64,000 nucleotides of DNA from Marivibrio sp040218065 (GTDB lineage: Bacteria; Pseudomonadota; Alphaproteobacteria; UBA8366; Aestuariispiraceae). The position numbers and the translations under genes were made by a program. The notes beneath the pieces were generated by a model. That model saw nothing but the letters and a program-made list of their open reading frames with translations, was not told where the DNA came from and searched no databases. This document shows positions 14,994 to 26,079 of the stretch, in pieces (the stretch's first letter is position 1; every line of letters begins with the position of its first letter). The stretch is from the NCBI RefSeq assembly GCF_040218065.1, contig NZ_JAVJQE010000015.1:248001-312000 (forward strand), given 5' to 3'.

Positions 14994-15947
14994 TTACGCG
15001 CCGAGCGTCTTGAACCGCTCCATGGCGTTGACCAGGCCGATGGCGACCCCCGGCTCGGTGGCGGAATGGCCGGCGTCGGGGACCAGCGTCAGGCGCACGT
15101 CCGGCCAAGCCGCCGCAAGCTCATGGGCCGAGTGCGGCGGGCAGACGACGTCGTAGCGCCCCTGGACGATGGCGCCCGGAATGCCGTGCAGGCGCTCGGC
15201 CTTCGCCAGCAGCTCCCCCTCCTCCAGGAACAGCCGGTTGACGAAATAATGCGCCTCGAGCCGCGCCAACGGCAGCGCCACGTCGGATCGGGTCAGCGAC
15301 TGCACGCTTTCGCGATTGGGCATGAGGGTGGAGCATTCGGCCTCGTAGCGGCTCCAGGCGGTCGCCGCGGGACCGTGCACCGCCGGATCCGGATCGCACA
15401 GCCGCGCGTAATAGGCGGCCAGCGGATCGCCGCGCTCCGCCTCCGGCAGGAAGCCGAGAAAGGCCTCCGCCGCTTCGGGGAAGAAGCGGCCCATGCCGTG
15501 CAGAAACCAGTCGACCTCCGCCTGGCGGCACAGAAAGACGCCGCGCAGCACCAGCGCGATCACGCGCTCCGGATGGGCCTGCGCATAGGCGAGCGCGAGG
15601 CTGGAGCCCCAACTGCCGCCGAAGACGATCCAACGCTCGATCCCCAAATGCGCGCGCAGCGCCTCGATGTCGGCGATCAGGCGCTGGGTGTCGTTTTTTT
15701 CGATCTCGGCCTGGGGCGAGGAGCGTCCGGCCCCGCGCTGATCGTGCAGCACGATGCGATAATGCGAGGGATCGAAGAAACGCCGATGGCCCGCGCTGGA
15801 GCCCGCGCCCGGCCCGCCGTGCAGGAAGCAAACCGGCACGCCGCCCGGATGGCCCGCCTCCTCCCAGTAGATCTCGTGCGGGGCCTCTACCTTGAGGCGG
15901 CCGCTGGCGCGGGCGTCGAGGGTGGGGTAAAGCCGGTCTCGCGGCAT
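14994..15947 (-). CDS. pip: Proline iminopeptidase
   Basis: A 317-residue alpha/beta-hydrolase of peptidase family S33, which removes N-terminal proline from peptides. Visible motifs are the oxyanion-hole HGGPGAGS (about 45-52), DQRGAGRSSP, the nucleophile elbow GGSWGSSLALAYAQAHPE (Ser in GGSWGS), the Asp in GRYDVVCP and the His in DAGHSA. The start at ATG 15947 (MPRDRLYPTL) gives the usual length and has GAAGG upstream. Longer in-frame starts would add an unrelated leader. The enzyme is presumably cytosolic, as no signal is seen. Confidence 0.92.
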   Translation of the reverse strand: MPRDRLYPTLDARASGRLKVEAPHEIYWEEAGHPGGVPVCFLHGGPGAGSSAGHRRFFDPSHYRIVLHDQRGAGRSSPQAEIEKNDTQRLIADIEALRAHLGIERWIVFGGSWGSSLALAYAQAHPERVIALVLRGVFLCRQAEVDWFLHGMGRFFPEAAEAFLGFLPEAERGDPLAAYYARLCDPDPAVHGPAATAWSRYEAECSTLMPNRESVQSLTRSDVALPLARLEAHYFVNRLFLEEGELLAKAERLHGIPGAIVQGRYDVVCPPHSAHELAAAWPDVRLTLVPDAGHSATEPGVAIGLVNAMERFKTLGA

Positions 15948-16074
15948 GATCGCGCCTTCGGTTAAGATGCAACTGGCGGCGGTCGCGCCGCCGTCCGGCA
16001 GTATGCGGGGCGAGCCCGGCGCGCGCAAAGCGGAAATGGCCAGCGCTTTCCGCAGGCTAGCGAGGAGGAGAGGA

Positions 16075-16977
16075 ATGATCGCACGGCGCGCGGCGAGGGC
16101 GGGGGTCTGGGCCGGCGCGCTCGCGCTTGCGGCGCTCTGCGGCGGGACGCCGGGGCCGAACGCGCGCGCCCAGACGCCCGAACCGCCGCCCGAACCGCCG
16201 CTCGAACTCGACGCCGCCGCGCCGCCCGCCCCCGCGCCGCCCCCCGAGGACGAGGCCTCCTCCCCGCTCGATCTTCAGGCGGGCCTGCCGCAAAGCTTCG
16301 AGGCCCGCGTCGAGGCCGCGATCGCCGTCGACCGCGTGCGCCTTGCGGGCGGGCGCGAGTTCGTCCTGCCGCATCTGCTCTCCCCCGGTCTTTGGCGTCC
16401 GGGCGCGATCGAAGCCGAGCGGGCCGCCGCCGCGGCGTTGGCCGATCGGACGCTGGGCGCGACGGTGCGGGTCGATCTCGCCGCCGCGGCGCGCGACCGA
16501 TACGCTCGGCTGCGCGGGCGTCTGCGCCTGGCCGACGGGACGGACCTGGCCGTCGCGATGCTCGCCGCCGGGCGCGCCGTGACGTTGGCGGAGCCCGACG
16601 CCCCGCCGGCGCGCCTCGCCGCGCTGTTGGCGGCGGAAGCGGAGGCGCGGGCGGCCGGCGCCGGCTTCTGGCGGGACGGCTTCTTTCGCGTCGCGGCCGC
16701 CGAGCCTTACGACGGGCCGCTCGACGGTTTTGCGATCGTGGAGGGGGTGGTGGCGCGGGTCGGGCGCGCCGGTCGTCGGGTCTTCTTGGAGTTCGGGGCC
16801 GATTGGCGCCGCGACTTCACCGCCGGCCTGGACGCCGGGGCCGCGCGCCGCTTCGAGCGCGCGGGCGTCGATCTCGACGCGCTTGAGGGGCGGGTCGTGC
16901 GGGTGCGCGGCTGGGTGCGGCGCTGGAACGGCGCCTTTCTCGATCTGGAGACCCCGGCGCAGCTGGAGACGCCGTGA
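16075..16977 (+). CDS. Exported SNase-like (thermonuclease-fold) protein, catalytic residues degenerate
   Basis: A 300-residue protein with a signal peptide (residues 1 to about 33, ending NARAQ). A Pro/Glu-rich linker follows, then a domain resembling the staphylococcal-nuclease fold. The segment VDRVRLAGGREFVLPHLLSP corresponds to the usual VRLxGIDAPE. RDRYARLRGRLRLADGTDLA corresponds to DRYGRLLAxVxxxxG. The acidic catalytic residue of the first motif is replaced, so nuclease activity is doubtful. A C-terminal OB-like region (about 220-300) contains VRVRGWVRRWNG. The start follows a strong GAGGAGGAGAGGA. It is divergent from pip and converges with the UbiH-family gene. Confidence 0.7.
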   Translation: MIARRAARAGVWAGALALAALCGGTPGPNARAQTPEPPPEPPLELDAAAPPAPAPPPEDEASSPLDLQAGLPQSFEARVEAAIAVDRVRLAGGREFVLPHLLSPGLWRPGAIEAERAAAAALADRTLGATVRVDLAAAARDRYARLRGRLRLADGTDLAVAMLAAGRAVTLAEPDAPPARLAALLAAEAEARAAGAGFWRDGFFRVAAAEPYDGPLDGFAIVEGVVARVGRAGRRVFLEFGADWRRDFTAGLDAGAARRFERAGVDLDALEGRVVRVRGWVRRWNGAFLDLETPAQLETP

Positions 16978-16999
16978 CCGGGCGCCCCGGCGCGCGCCC

Positions 17000-18313
17000 T
17001 CAGAGCGGCTCGCCGCGCACCATGCGCGGCAGGTCTCCGACGACGCCCATGGCGTGGCGCATCAGGAACTGCTTGGCCGGCGGGGTGCGGTCGACGGCCG
17101 CCAGCCCGACGTCTCGGGCGAGGCGCAAGGGCGCGACGTCGTTGGAGAAAAGCCGCGTCAGCGCGTCGGTCACGCCCGCCAGCAGCACGTTGTCGAAGCG
17201 CCGCCAGCGCTCATAGTCCTTGAGCGTCGAGGCCGACCCGACATCGAGGCCGAGCCGGCGGGCGTCGACCAGCACCTCCGCCATCGCGGCGACGTCGCGC
17301 AGCCCCATGTTGAGGCCCTGACCCGCGATCGGGTGGATGGCGTGCGCCGCGTCGCCGATCAACGCGAAACGCCGGGCGGTGTAGGTCTCGGCGTGGCTGA
17401 GACTGAGCGGATAGGAGAACCGCGGCCCCGCGAGCTCGATCTCGCCCAGCCAGTCGCCGAACCGGGTCTTCAACTCCGACAGGAAGGCCGCGTCGTCCAT
17501 CGCCAGAAAGCGGGGGGCGAGGTCCTTATTCTCCGACCAGACGACGTTCGAGCGGTTCTCCGTCATCGGCAGCATGGCGAAGGGGCCGCCGGGGAGGAAC
17601 AGCTCCACCGCCGTTCCCTCATGGCTGCGCTCGTGGCGCACGGTGCAGACGATCGAGACCTGGTCGTAGGTCCAGCCCGTGGTCTTGATCGCCGCCGCTT
17701 CGCGCTGGCGCGAAAACTTGCCGTCGGCGGCGATCGCCAGATCGGCCGCGACCACCCGGCCGTCGGCGAGATGCGCGCGCGCGACCGCCGGTCCGCGCTC
17801 GATCCGCTCCACGCCGGCCGGCGCCATGAGGTGCAGGCGCCCCGTCTGCCGGGAAAGATCGGCGGCCAGCGCGTGCAGCCCCTGGCGGATCACGCGGTTC
17901 TCGATGATCCAGCCGAACGGGTCGGTCCCGACCTCCGCATGATCGTAGTGCAGGAACAGCGGCGAGACGCCGCGCAACGGATGGCCGTCCGCCACGCGAA
18001 TGTCCCAGATCGGCGAGGCCTCCTCCTCGATCCGCGCCCACAACCCGATCTGCTCGAACACCCGCTTGGAGCCGAGCGCGATCGCCGACGCGCGGCCGTC
18101 GTAGGAGAGCGAGGCGACTTCCGCCGGCGTCTCGCGGTCGATCACCGCCACCTCAAGGCCGGCGCGGGCCAGCGCGCAAGCCAACGTCAGACCGACCATG
18201 CCGCCGCCGGCGAACAGCACGTCCGCGCGAGCCGTCGGCGCGCGCGACCCGGGATCGGTCGGGTCGGCGGCGGATCCGGCGGTCGCGGGCGCGAGGTCGT
18301 CGGGGCGGGCCAT
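17000..18313 (-). CDS. UbiH/UbiF/Coq6-family FAD-dependent ring hydroxylase
   Basis: A 437-residue flavoprotein monooxygenase of the ubiquinone-biosynthesis hydroxylase family. The dinucleotide-binding motif GGGMVGLTLACALARAGLEV is near residues 35-54. The DG-type motif is LAIAADGKFS. The second FAD motif (ALIGDAAHAIHPIAGQGLNM) lies near 300-320. The family hydroxylates the aromatic ring of the ubiquinone precursor at C5, C6 or C1. Alphaproteobacterial versions vary in regiospecificity, so a symbol is not given. The N-terminus has an extra 30 residues of low complexity (Ala/Thr/Pro) before the fold. It stands alone between the SNase-like gene and the nitrogen-regulated glnK-amtB operon. Confidence 0.88.
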   Translation of the reverse strand: MARPDDLAPATAGSAADPTDPGSRAPTARADVLFAGGGMVGLTLACALARAGLEVAVIDRETPAEVASLSYDGRASAIALGSKRVFEQIGLWARIEEEASPIWDIRVADGHPLRGVSPLFLHYDHAEVGTDPFGWIIENRVIRQGLHALAADLSRQTGRLHLMAPAGVERIERGPAVARAHLADGRVVAADLAIAADGKFSRQREAAAIKTTGWTYDQVSIVCTVRHERSHEGTAVELFLPGGPFAMLPMTENRSNVVWSENKDLAPRFLAMDDAAFLSELKTRFGDWLGEIELAGPRFSYPLSLSHAETYTARRFALIGDAAHAIHPIAGQGLNMGLRDVAAMAEVLVDARRLGLDVGSASTLKDYERWRRFDNVLLAGVTDALTRLFSNDVAPLRLARDVGLAAVDRTPPAKQFLMRHAMGVVGDLPRMVRGEPL

Positions 18314-18566
18314 CGGGCGTCTCCTGCGAAAAAACGAAACGTCGCCGGGAAAGATCGGTCGATCGGGCCGGTCTGTCCAGGCCGCGGCGCCGGACGTTCG
18401 GGCGCGTTTCGACGCACCGCCCCGCCCTCTGACCGAATGGGTTAAGACTTGATTAAAATTTAGGCGTTTCGGGATCCATGATTATTTTTTGGGCAAAAAA
18501 ATAAACCGGCACCACGGCGCCCGAAGGAGGCGAAACTCCTAACCTTCTGTTTTAAATAGAAAAATA

Positions 18567-18598
18567 TGCCAGTCGCGACTCTGGCACGCATCTTGATC
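18567..18598 (+). promoter_or_regulatory. Sigma-54 promoter of glnK-amtB with overlapping palindrome
   Basis: TGGCAC at 18582-18587, five bases, then TTGATC at 18593-18598. This fits the -24/-12 consensus TGGCAC-N5-TTGCW with one mismatch in the -12 element. A perfect inverted repeat, TGCCAG-N8-CTGGCA (18567-18586), contains the palindrome AGTCGCGACT and overlaps the -24 box, so a regulator bound there would compete with RNA polymerase. The rest of the 455-base gap (18314-18768) has AT-rich, A-tract-bearing DNA at 18441-18515 and 18545-18566, suitable for IHF-type bending. A 6-3-6 inverted repeat (TTGTGC/GCACAA) lies in the transcribed leader at 18615-18629. I see no clear NtrC site. Confidence 0.75.
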
Positions 18599-18768
18599 TA
18601 ACAGAGCCGGGTGTTTGTGCATCGCACAACAGCACAGCGCCTGTCGGAGCGGTGCGGTAGGGGGAGCCGCGCGGCGGCGAGCGGCCGGGCCGACTGGGTG
18701 TCGCGAGCCGTCGCCGGAAGACCGGATCGACGCTCGCGATGTGACGCAACGAAAGGGGAGCCCATGCG

Positions 18769-19107
18769 ATGAAACTCGTTATGGCGATCATCAAGCCCTT
18801 CAAGCTCGACGACGTGCGCGAGGCCCTCACCGGGCTCGGCGTCCAGGGCCTGACGGTCAGCGAAGTCAAAGGCTTCGGCCGTCAGAAGGGGCAGACGGAA
18901 ATCTACCGAGGGGCGGAGTACTCTGTGAACTTCCTGCCCAAAGTCAAAATCGAAGTCGTGGTCGACGCCGGGATGACCGAGAAGGTCGTCGAGGCGATCC
19001 AGAAGGCCGGCGCCACCGGCCGGATCGGCGACGGCAAGATCTTCGTCATCGACGTCGCTTCGGCGGTGCGCATTCGCACCGGCGAGACCGACGGCGAGGC
19101 GCTTTGA
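18769..19107 (+). CDS. glnK: PII nitrogen regulatory protein GlnK
   Basis: A 112-residue PII signal protein, a trimer that binds ATP/ADP and 2-oxoglutarate and blocks AmtB under ammonium excess. The T-loop carries the uridylylation site Tyr51 in RGAEYSVNFLPK, the B-loop is TGRIGDGKIFV, and the C-loop RIRTGE is intact. The gene is directly upstream of amtB (14 bases), which marks it as the GlnK/GlnZ paralogue and not GlnB beside glnA. Expression is expected from the sigma-54 promoter upstream, hence under nitrogen limitation through NtrC; this is inference from the promoter class. Confidence 0.95.
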   Translation: MKLVMAIIKPFKLDDVREALTGLGVQGLTVSEVKGFGRQKGQTEIYRGAEYSVNFLPKVKIEVVVDAGMTEKVVEAIQKAGATGRIGDGKIFVIDVASAVRIRTGETDGEAL

Positions 19108-19121
19108 GGAGGGAGATGGTC

Positions 19122-20459
19122 ATGAAATCCTTGCTGTCCTTCACCGCGCTGAAGCGCGTCCTGCTGCTGGGAAGCGGCGCGGGCGCCGTCGCGCTCGTCG
19201 CGACGCCGGCCGTCGCGGCCCCGTCGCTTGAATCGCAATACATCTTCAACACGCTCTCCTTCCTGATGCACGGCTTCCTGGTCATGTGGATGGCCGCCGG
19301 CTTCGCGATGCTCGAAGCCGGTCTCGTGCGCACGAAGAACACCACGGCGCAGTGTCTGAAGAACATCGTGCTCTACTCCATCGCGGGCATCATGTTCTAC
19401 TTCCTGGGCTACGACATGCTCTACGGCGGTGCGTCGCCGTTCTTCGGCGGCTTCAGCTTCTTCTGGAGCGCGGGCGACGTCCCGGCGGCCGAGGCGCTTG
19501 AGGGCGGCGAGTACTCCGCCGGCTCCGACTGGTTCTTCCAGATGGTGTTCGTGGCCGCGACGGCCTCGATCGTCTCCGGCGCGGTCGCCGAGCGCACGAA
19601 GCTCTGGAGCTTCTTCCTGTTCGTCGTGATCCTGACGGCGCTGATCTACCCGATCCAGGGTTCCTGGAGCTGGGGCGGCGGCTGGCTCGCCGAGATGGGC
19701 TTCTCGGACTTCGCCGGCTCGACCATCGTGCACTCGGTCGGCGGCTGGGCCGCTCTGGCGGGCGCCATCGTCATCGGCGCGCGCAAGGGCAAGTACGGCT
19801 CGGACGGCAAGGTCCACCCGATGCCGGGCGCCAACCTGCCGCTCTCGACGCTTGGCGTGTTCATCCTGTGGATGGGCTGGTTCGGCTTCAACGGCGGCTC
19901 GCAGCTGGCCATGGGCACGATGCAGGACGTGACCGACATCGGCACGATCTACATCAACACCAACCTGGCCGCGGCCGGCGGCGTGGTCGTCGCCACCATC
20001 CTGACGCAGGTGCTGTACAAGAAGATCGACCTGACGATGGCGCTCAACGGCGCGCTCGGCGGTCTGGTCGCCATCACGGCGGAGCCGTTGGCCCCGTCGC
20101 CCGGTCTGGCGATCATCATCGGCGCCATCGGCGGCGCGATCGTGGTCTTCACGGTGCCGCTGTTGGACAAGCTGAAGATCGACGACGTGGTCGGCGCCAT
20201 CCCCGTCCACCTGTTCGCGGGCATCTGGGGCACGCTGGCGGTGCCGCTGTCGAACGACGGCGCCTCCTTCGGCCCGCAGATCGTCGGCATCGTCTCGGTC
20301 GGCGTCTTCACCTTTGTCGCCAGCCTCGCGGTCTGGTTCATCATCAAGGCGATCATGGGCGTCCGCGTCGACGAGGAGTCCGAGATGGACGGCCTCGACA
20401 AGGCGGACTGCGGCATGGAGGCCTATCCGGAATTCGGGTCCGGCTCGCAGCGGATGTAA
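19122..20459 (+). CDS. amtB: Ammonium transporter AmtB
   Basis: A 445-residue inner-membrane ammonium channel with a cleavable signal peptide (ending near ATPAVAA) and eleven hydrophobic segments. The twin pore histidines are visible in STIVHSVGGWAAL and IPVHLFAGIWGTL. The conserved MLEAGLVRTKN and WFGFNGGSQLA blocks are present. Two closely spaced ATGs exist (19116 and 19122). The second fits the GAGGAGGGA ribosome-binding site better and is used. Co-transcribed with glnK, whose product plugs the cytoplasmic pore exits. Followed by a strong intrinsic terminator. Confidence 0.96.
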   Translation: MKSLLSFTALKRVLLLGSGAGAVALVATPAVAAPSLESQYIFNTLSFLMHGFLVMWMAAGFAMLEAGLVRTKNTTAQCLKNIVLYSIAGIMFYFLGYDMLYGGASPFFGGFSFFWSAGDVPAAEALEGGEYSAGSDWFFQMVFVAATASIVSGAVAERTKLWSFFLFVVILTALIYPIQGSWSWGGGWLAEMGFSDFAGSTIVHSVGGWAALAGAIVIGARKGKYGSDGKVHPMPGANLPLSTLGVFILWMGWFGFNGGSQLAMGTMQDVTDIGTIYINTNLAAAGGVVVATILTQVLYKKIDLTMALNGALGGLVAITAEPLAPSPGLAIIIGAIGGAIVVFTVPLLDKLKIDDVVGAIPVHLFAGIWGTLAVPLSNDGASFGPQIVGIVSVGVFTFVASLAVWFIIKAIMGVRVDEESEMDGLDKADCGMEAYPEFGSGSQRM

Positions 20460-20513
20460 TCTCGCCGCTGACAAGAAGACCGGAACCCGACACGGTTCCA
20501 CCCCGCAAACTTG

Positions 20514-20547
20514 GCCCGGAGGGTTCGTCCCTCCGGGCTCTTTCTTT
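20514..20547 (+). terminator. Intrinsic terminator after amtB
   Basis: A 10-bp perfect GC stem (GCCCGGAGGG with CCCTCCGGGC) around a TTCGT loop is followed by a T-rich run TCTTTCTTT. It sits 55 bases after the amtB stop and closes the glnK-amtB transcript. It is the clearest terminator in the window. Confidence 0.92.
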
Positions 20548-20638
20548 GTGCGGAGGGTTTCTCGGGCGACCGTCTATCGGAGCGCGTGACGCGAATAGAG
20601 GGTGTGGGACGTGCGCGACTCCGCTATATCCTGTATAG

Positions 20639-20647
20639 TTATCCACA
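20639..20647 (+). promoter_or_regulatory. Isolated perfect DnaA box upstream of the aminotransferase gene
   Basis: TTATCCACA matches the DnaA-box consensus exactly. It directly follows the AT-rich inverted repeat CTATAtcctgTATAG (20624-20638), 71 bases upstream of the dapC-like start. Only one full-consensus copy is seen here, so it is a possible DnaA regulatory site, not an origin. The AT-rich tract may itself be the promoter for the dapC-like/ftsK unit. Confidence 0.4.
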
Positions 20648-20718
20648 TCTTGCGTTCACGGCGCGCGGCTTGCATAGCTGTGCGGAGCGCAACGGTTTCG
20701 ACGGAAGGGCCCTCGCCC

Positions 20719-21975
20719 ATGGCCGACAGCAAATTGGACCGGATGGGGGATTTCCCCTTCACGCGGCTGGCCGCTCTGCTGGAGGGCGTCGAGCCGCCCG
20801 AGGGGCGCGCCCCGATCCTGATGCAGATCGGCGAGCCGCAGGCGGCCGTTCCGACAAGCGTGCTCGACGATATTTCGGCCAACCTCGACCTCTTCGGGCG
20901 CTATCCGCCGCCGGCGGGCAGCGAGGCCTATCGGCGGGCCGCGGCCGCCTGGGCCGAACGGCGCTACGCCCTGAAGCCGGGAGCGATCAATCCGGCGACG
21001 CAGATCCTGGCCACCAGCGGCAGCCGCGAGGCGCTGTTCCAGGCGGCGCTCGTCGCGGCCGCGTTGAAGGAGCCGCAGCTGGCCGACGGCGTGCGGCCTG
21101 CGATCCTGACGCCCAACCCGCACTATCACGTCTATCTCGGGGCGGGCGTGATGGCCGGCTGCGATCTGATCCCGGTTCCCGCGACCCCGGACAACAATTT
21201 CACGCCCGACTATTCGGCCCTGCCGCCCGACGTGCTGGACCGCACGGCGCTGGTCTATCTCTGCACCCCCGGCAATCCGACGGGGACGGTGACGGGCGCG
21301 CAGGACCTGGCAGACATGCTGGCGCTGGCGCGCCGGCACGGCTTCGTGCTGGCGGTGGACGAGTGCTATTCCGAGATCTGGTTCGACCGGCCGCCCACCG
21401 GCGGGCTCGAAGCCGCGGTCGCGCTCGACGGGCCCGACAGCGACTTCCGCGGGCTCTTGACGTTCAACTCGCTCTCAAAGCGCTCCGGCGCGCCGGGCCT
21501 ACGCTGCGGGATCGTCGCGGGCGACGCGGAGTTGATCGCCGCGCTGGCCCGGGTGCGCAGCTACGGCGGGGCGACGCTGCCCGGCCCGCTGATGGCCGCC
21601 GGCGCGCGCCTGTGGGGCGAGGAGACGCATGTCGAGGCCAACCGCGCGCATTACCGCCGGCTGGTCGAGCTGGCGGATGATATGCTGGGCGGCCTGCCCG
21701 GCTACCGGCGCCCCGAGGCCGCCTTTTTTCTGTGGCTAGACGTCCGCGAGACGGCCGGCGACGGCGAGACCGCGGCCAAGCGCCTGTGGGCGGAGGAGGG
21801 CGTGAAGGCGCTGCCCGGCCGATACATGGCGCAGGCCGACGGCTCGGGCGGCGACGCGACGCCGGGCGACGGCTGCATCCGCATCGCCCTGGTGCATGAG
21901 GAGGCCGTGACGGCCGAAGCCTGCCGCCGGATCCGCGCCTGTCTGACGCGCGCCGCGGCCGAACGAGCCGCCTGA
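20719..21975 (+). CDS. PLP-dependent class I/II aminotransferase, DapC-like
   Basis: A 418-residue fold-type I aminotransferase. The PLP lysine is Lys254 in NSLSKRSGAPGLRCG. The CTPGNPTGTV and VDECYSEIWF blocks bind cofactor. The SKRSGAPG context and overall layout match succinyldiaminopimelate aminotransferase (DapC), an enzyme of lysine and peptidoglycan precursor synthesis. In azospirilla a similar aminotransferase gene (aat) accompanies a PII/amtB locus. ATG 20719 begins the fold properly; upstream in-frame starts would run through the promoter region. Only 24 bases separate it from ftsK, so co-transcription is likely. Confidence 0.85.
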   Translation: MADSKLDRMGDFPFTRLAALLEGVEPPEGRAPILMQIGEPQAAVPTSVLDDISANLDLFGRYPPPAGSEAYRRAAAAWAERRYALKPGAINPATQILATSGSREALFQAALVAAALKEPQLADGVRPAILTPNPHYHVYLGAGVMAGCDLIPVPATPDNNFTPDYSALPPDVLDRTALVYLCTPGNPTGTVTGAQDLADMLALARRHGFVLAVDECYSEIWFDRPPTGGLEAAVALDGPDSDFRGLLTFNSLSKRSGAPGLRCGIVAGDAELIAALARVRSYGGATLPGPLMAAGARLWGEETHVEANRAHYRRLVELADDMLGGLPGYRRPEAAFFLWLDVRETAGDGETAAKRLWAEEGVKALPGRYMAQADGSGGDATPGDGCIRIALVHEEAVTAEACRRIRACLTRAAAERAA

Positions 21976-21999
21976 GATGACGACGAGAGGGTCGAGGCC

Positions 22000-24393
<2,394 letters not shown>

Positions 24394-24440
24394 GGCCGAG
24401 GCCCCCCTCGATCGCGGCCGGCGGCGCGCGGCGTTCGATC

Positions 24441-24476
24441 TGGCCGGGTTGGCCGGGTTGGCCGGGTTGGCCGGGG
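24441..24476. repeat. Four 9-bp repeats in the LolA signal-peptide coding region
   Basis: TGGCCGGGT occurs three times in tandem, followed by a fourth unit with one change (TGGCCGGGG). It encodes the repeated Leu-Ala-Gly of the hydrophobic core of the signal peptide. Gain or loss of a unit would keep the frame and alter h-region length. Confidence 0.9.
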
Positions 24477-25093
24477 CGGGGTTGATTCTGCCCCCCGCCG
24501 CTTTCGCGGCGGCGCAGGAGACGGGCGATCCGAGCGAGAGCGAGGCCGACCTCGTCGCGCGGGCCGAGCGCTATTTCGACGAGATCGAGACCCTGCAGTC
24601 GCGCTTCCTGCAGACCAATCCGGACGGCTCCTATGTCGACGGGACGATCAAGCTGCAACGCCCAGGCCGCATGCACATCGAATATGCGCCGGACAGCGGC
24701 CTCGAGGTGATCGCCGACGGAACCTTCTTCATTCTGGTCGACCACCGGCTGGAGTCGGTGACCTATCTGCCGCTCGACGCCACGCCGGCGCATCTGCTTC
24801 TGCGCGACGATTTCACCCTGGGCGAGGAAATCGTGGTGAATGCGGTCGACCGGGCGGCGGGGCTGGTGCGTTTGACGCTGAAACGTGCGGGCGAAGAGGA
24901 TGTCGGCGCCGTCACCGTGACGCTGAACGCCGACCCGATGCAGCTGCGCCAATGGGTGATCGAAGACAGCCAAGGCCGGCTCACGCGCGTCACGCTGCTC
25001 GACCCGCGCTTCGGCGTTCGGTTCGATCCCGAAACTTTCGAGTTCAGCAACCCCTACGGCCCGGGTAGGAACTCAAACGACCGCTAAGCGCCG

Positions 25094-25915
25094 TCAGGCG
25101 GCTCGGGGGGGCGGGTCCGCCTTGGGGCGCCCGCGTTGAAACGGCTTCAGCATCAGCCGCGGCAGGTCGCGCTCGGCCAAGCCTTCGACGCCGATCGGCA
25201 TGGCGGGCCAGCGCACCGTCTCGCTCGTCGTGCCGAACAGCCGGTCCCAGAAGCTGAAGGTGGTGCCGTAGGTCGAATCCGTGTCGCGGCGGATCTTGTG
25301 GTGGTGCACCCAATGTTGGGCGGGGGTGATGATCACCCGGGACAGCGCGCGCTCGAAGCCCGCCGGGAGCTTCAGGTTCGAATGGTGGAAGATCGCGGCG
25401 AACAGCACCATCGCCTCGAACACCAGCACGCTCGCGAGCGGAATGTCGAAGGCCAGAATGAAGCAGGCTCGCGCCGCCGCCGACAACGCCACTTCGCCGA
25501 AGTGGAAGCGCAAGGCCGAGGTGACGTCGAGATGCTCGTCCAGATGATGGATCTCGTGAAACCGCCAGAGGAACGGAATCTCGTGATTGGCCCGGTGCCA
25601 CCAATAGATCAGAAAATCCAGCAGCACGAGATCGAGCGCGAGGCCGAGCCAGCCGTCCCACCAGGGCGCGACCGCGTCCCGCCAGGCCGGCGCGGCCGCT
25701 GCGGCCGCCGCGCTCAGCGGGATCACGACCGCCAGCGACAAAACGACGTTGGCGCCGAAAAGCCCGCCGTTGCGCGCGAGGCGCCGCCAGCGCGCCGGGC
25801 CGGTCGGCTCGGTCTCCGCCGCGGGCTTCACCCGCTCGGCCGCAAAGAACAGCGCCACCCAACAGGCGACCGCGACGCCCTTGAAGGCGAGCAGTTGCTT
25901 CACGATCTCTTCCAT
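25094..25915 (-). CDS. Sterol desaturase / fatty acid hydroxylase family protein
   Basis: A 273-residue integral membrane di-iron oxygenase of the fatty acid hydroxylase superfamily. The His clusters that bind iron are all present: HRANH (107-111), HEIHH (120-124), HH (177-178) and HWVHHH (201-206). Four to five hydrophobic segments surround them (about 10-26, 50-75, 90-106 and 143-176). Members hydroxylate or desaturate sterols, fatty acids, carotenoids or ether lipids; the substrate here cannot be told. The gene stands alone, converging on lolA with only 6 bases between stops. Confidence 0.9.
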   Translation of the reverse strand: MEEIVKQLLAFKGVAVACWVALFFAAERVKPAAETEPTGPARWRRLARNGGLFGANVVLSLAVVIPLSAAAAAAAPAWRDAVAPWWDGWLGLALDLVLLDFLIYWWHRANHEIPFLWRFHEIHHLDEHLDVTSALRFHFGEVALSAAARACFILAFDIPLASVLVFEAMVLFAAIFHHSNLKLPAGFERALSRVIITPAQHWVHHHKIRRDTDSTYGTTFSFWDRLFGTTSETVRWPAMPIGVEGLAERDLPRLMLKPFQRGRPKADPPPRAA

Positions 25916-26079
25916 CAGACGGCGAGGCTCCTCTACGCGACGGGCGACGGCTGGGTCAGCATATGGCCGGCTTGTCGGCCCCCGGCAAGCGGCGTAGGGT
26001 CGCGCCCGCTCAAATGCTTGTGAGCCGCGGCGCGCGCGCCTGCGCCGACGGCGCTCGAACCTCGGGACGATCCGCCGCC

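Noticed and set aside
18615..18629. NtrC-binding site upstream of glnK
   Set aside because: TTGTGC-ATC-GCACAA has the half-sites in the opposite orientation and spacing to the GCAC-N7-GTGC consensus and lies downstream of the promoter.
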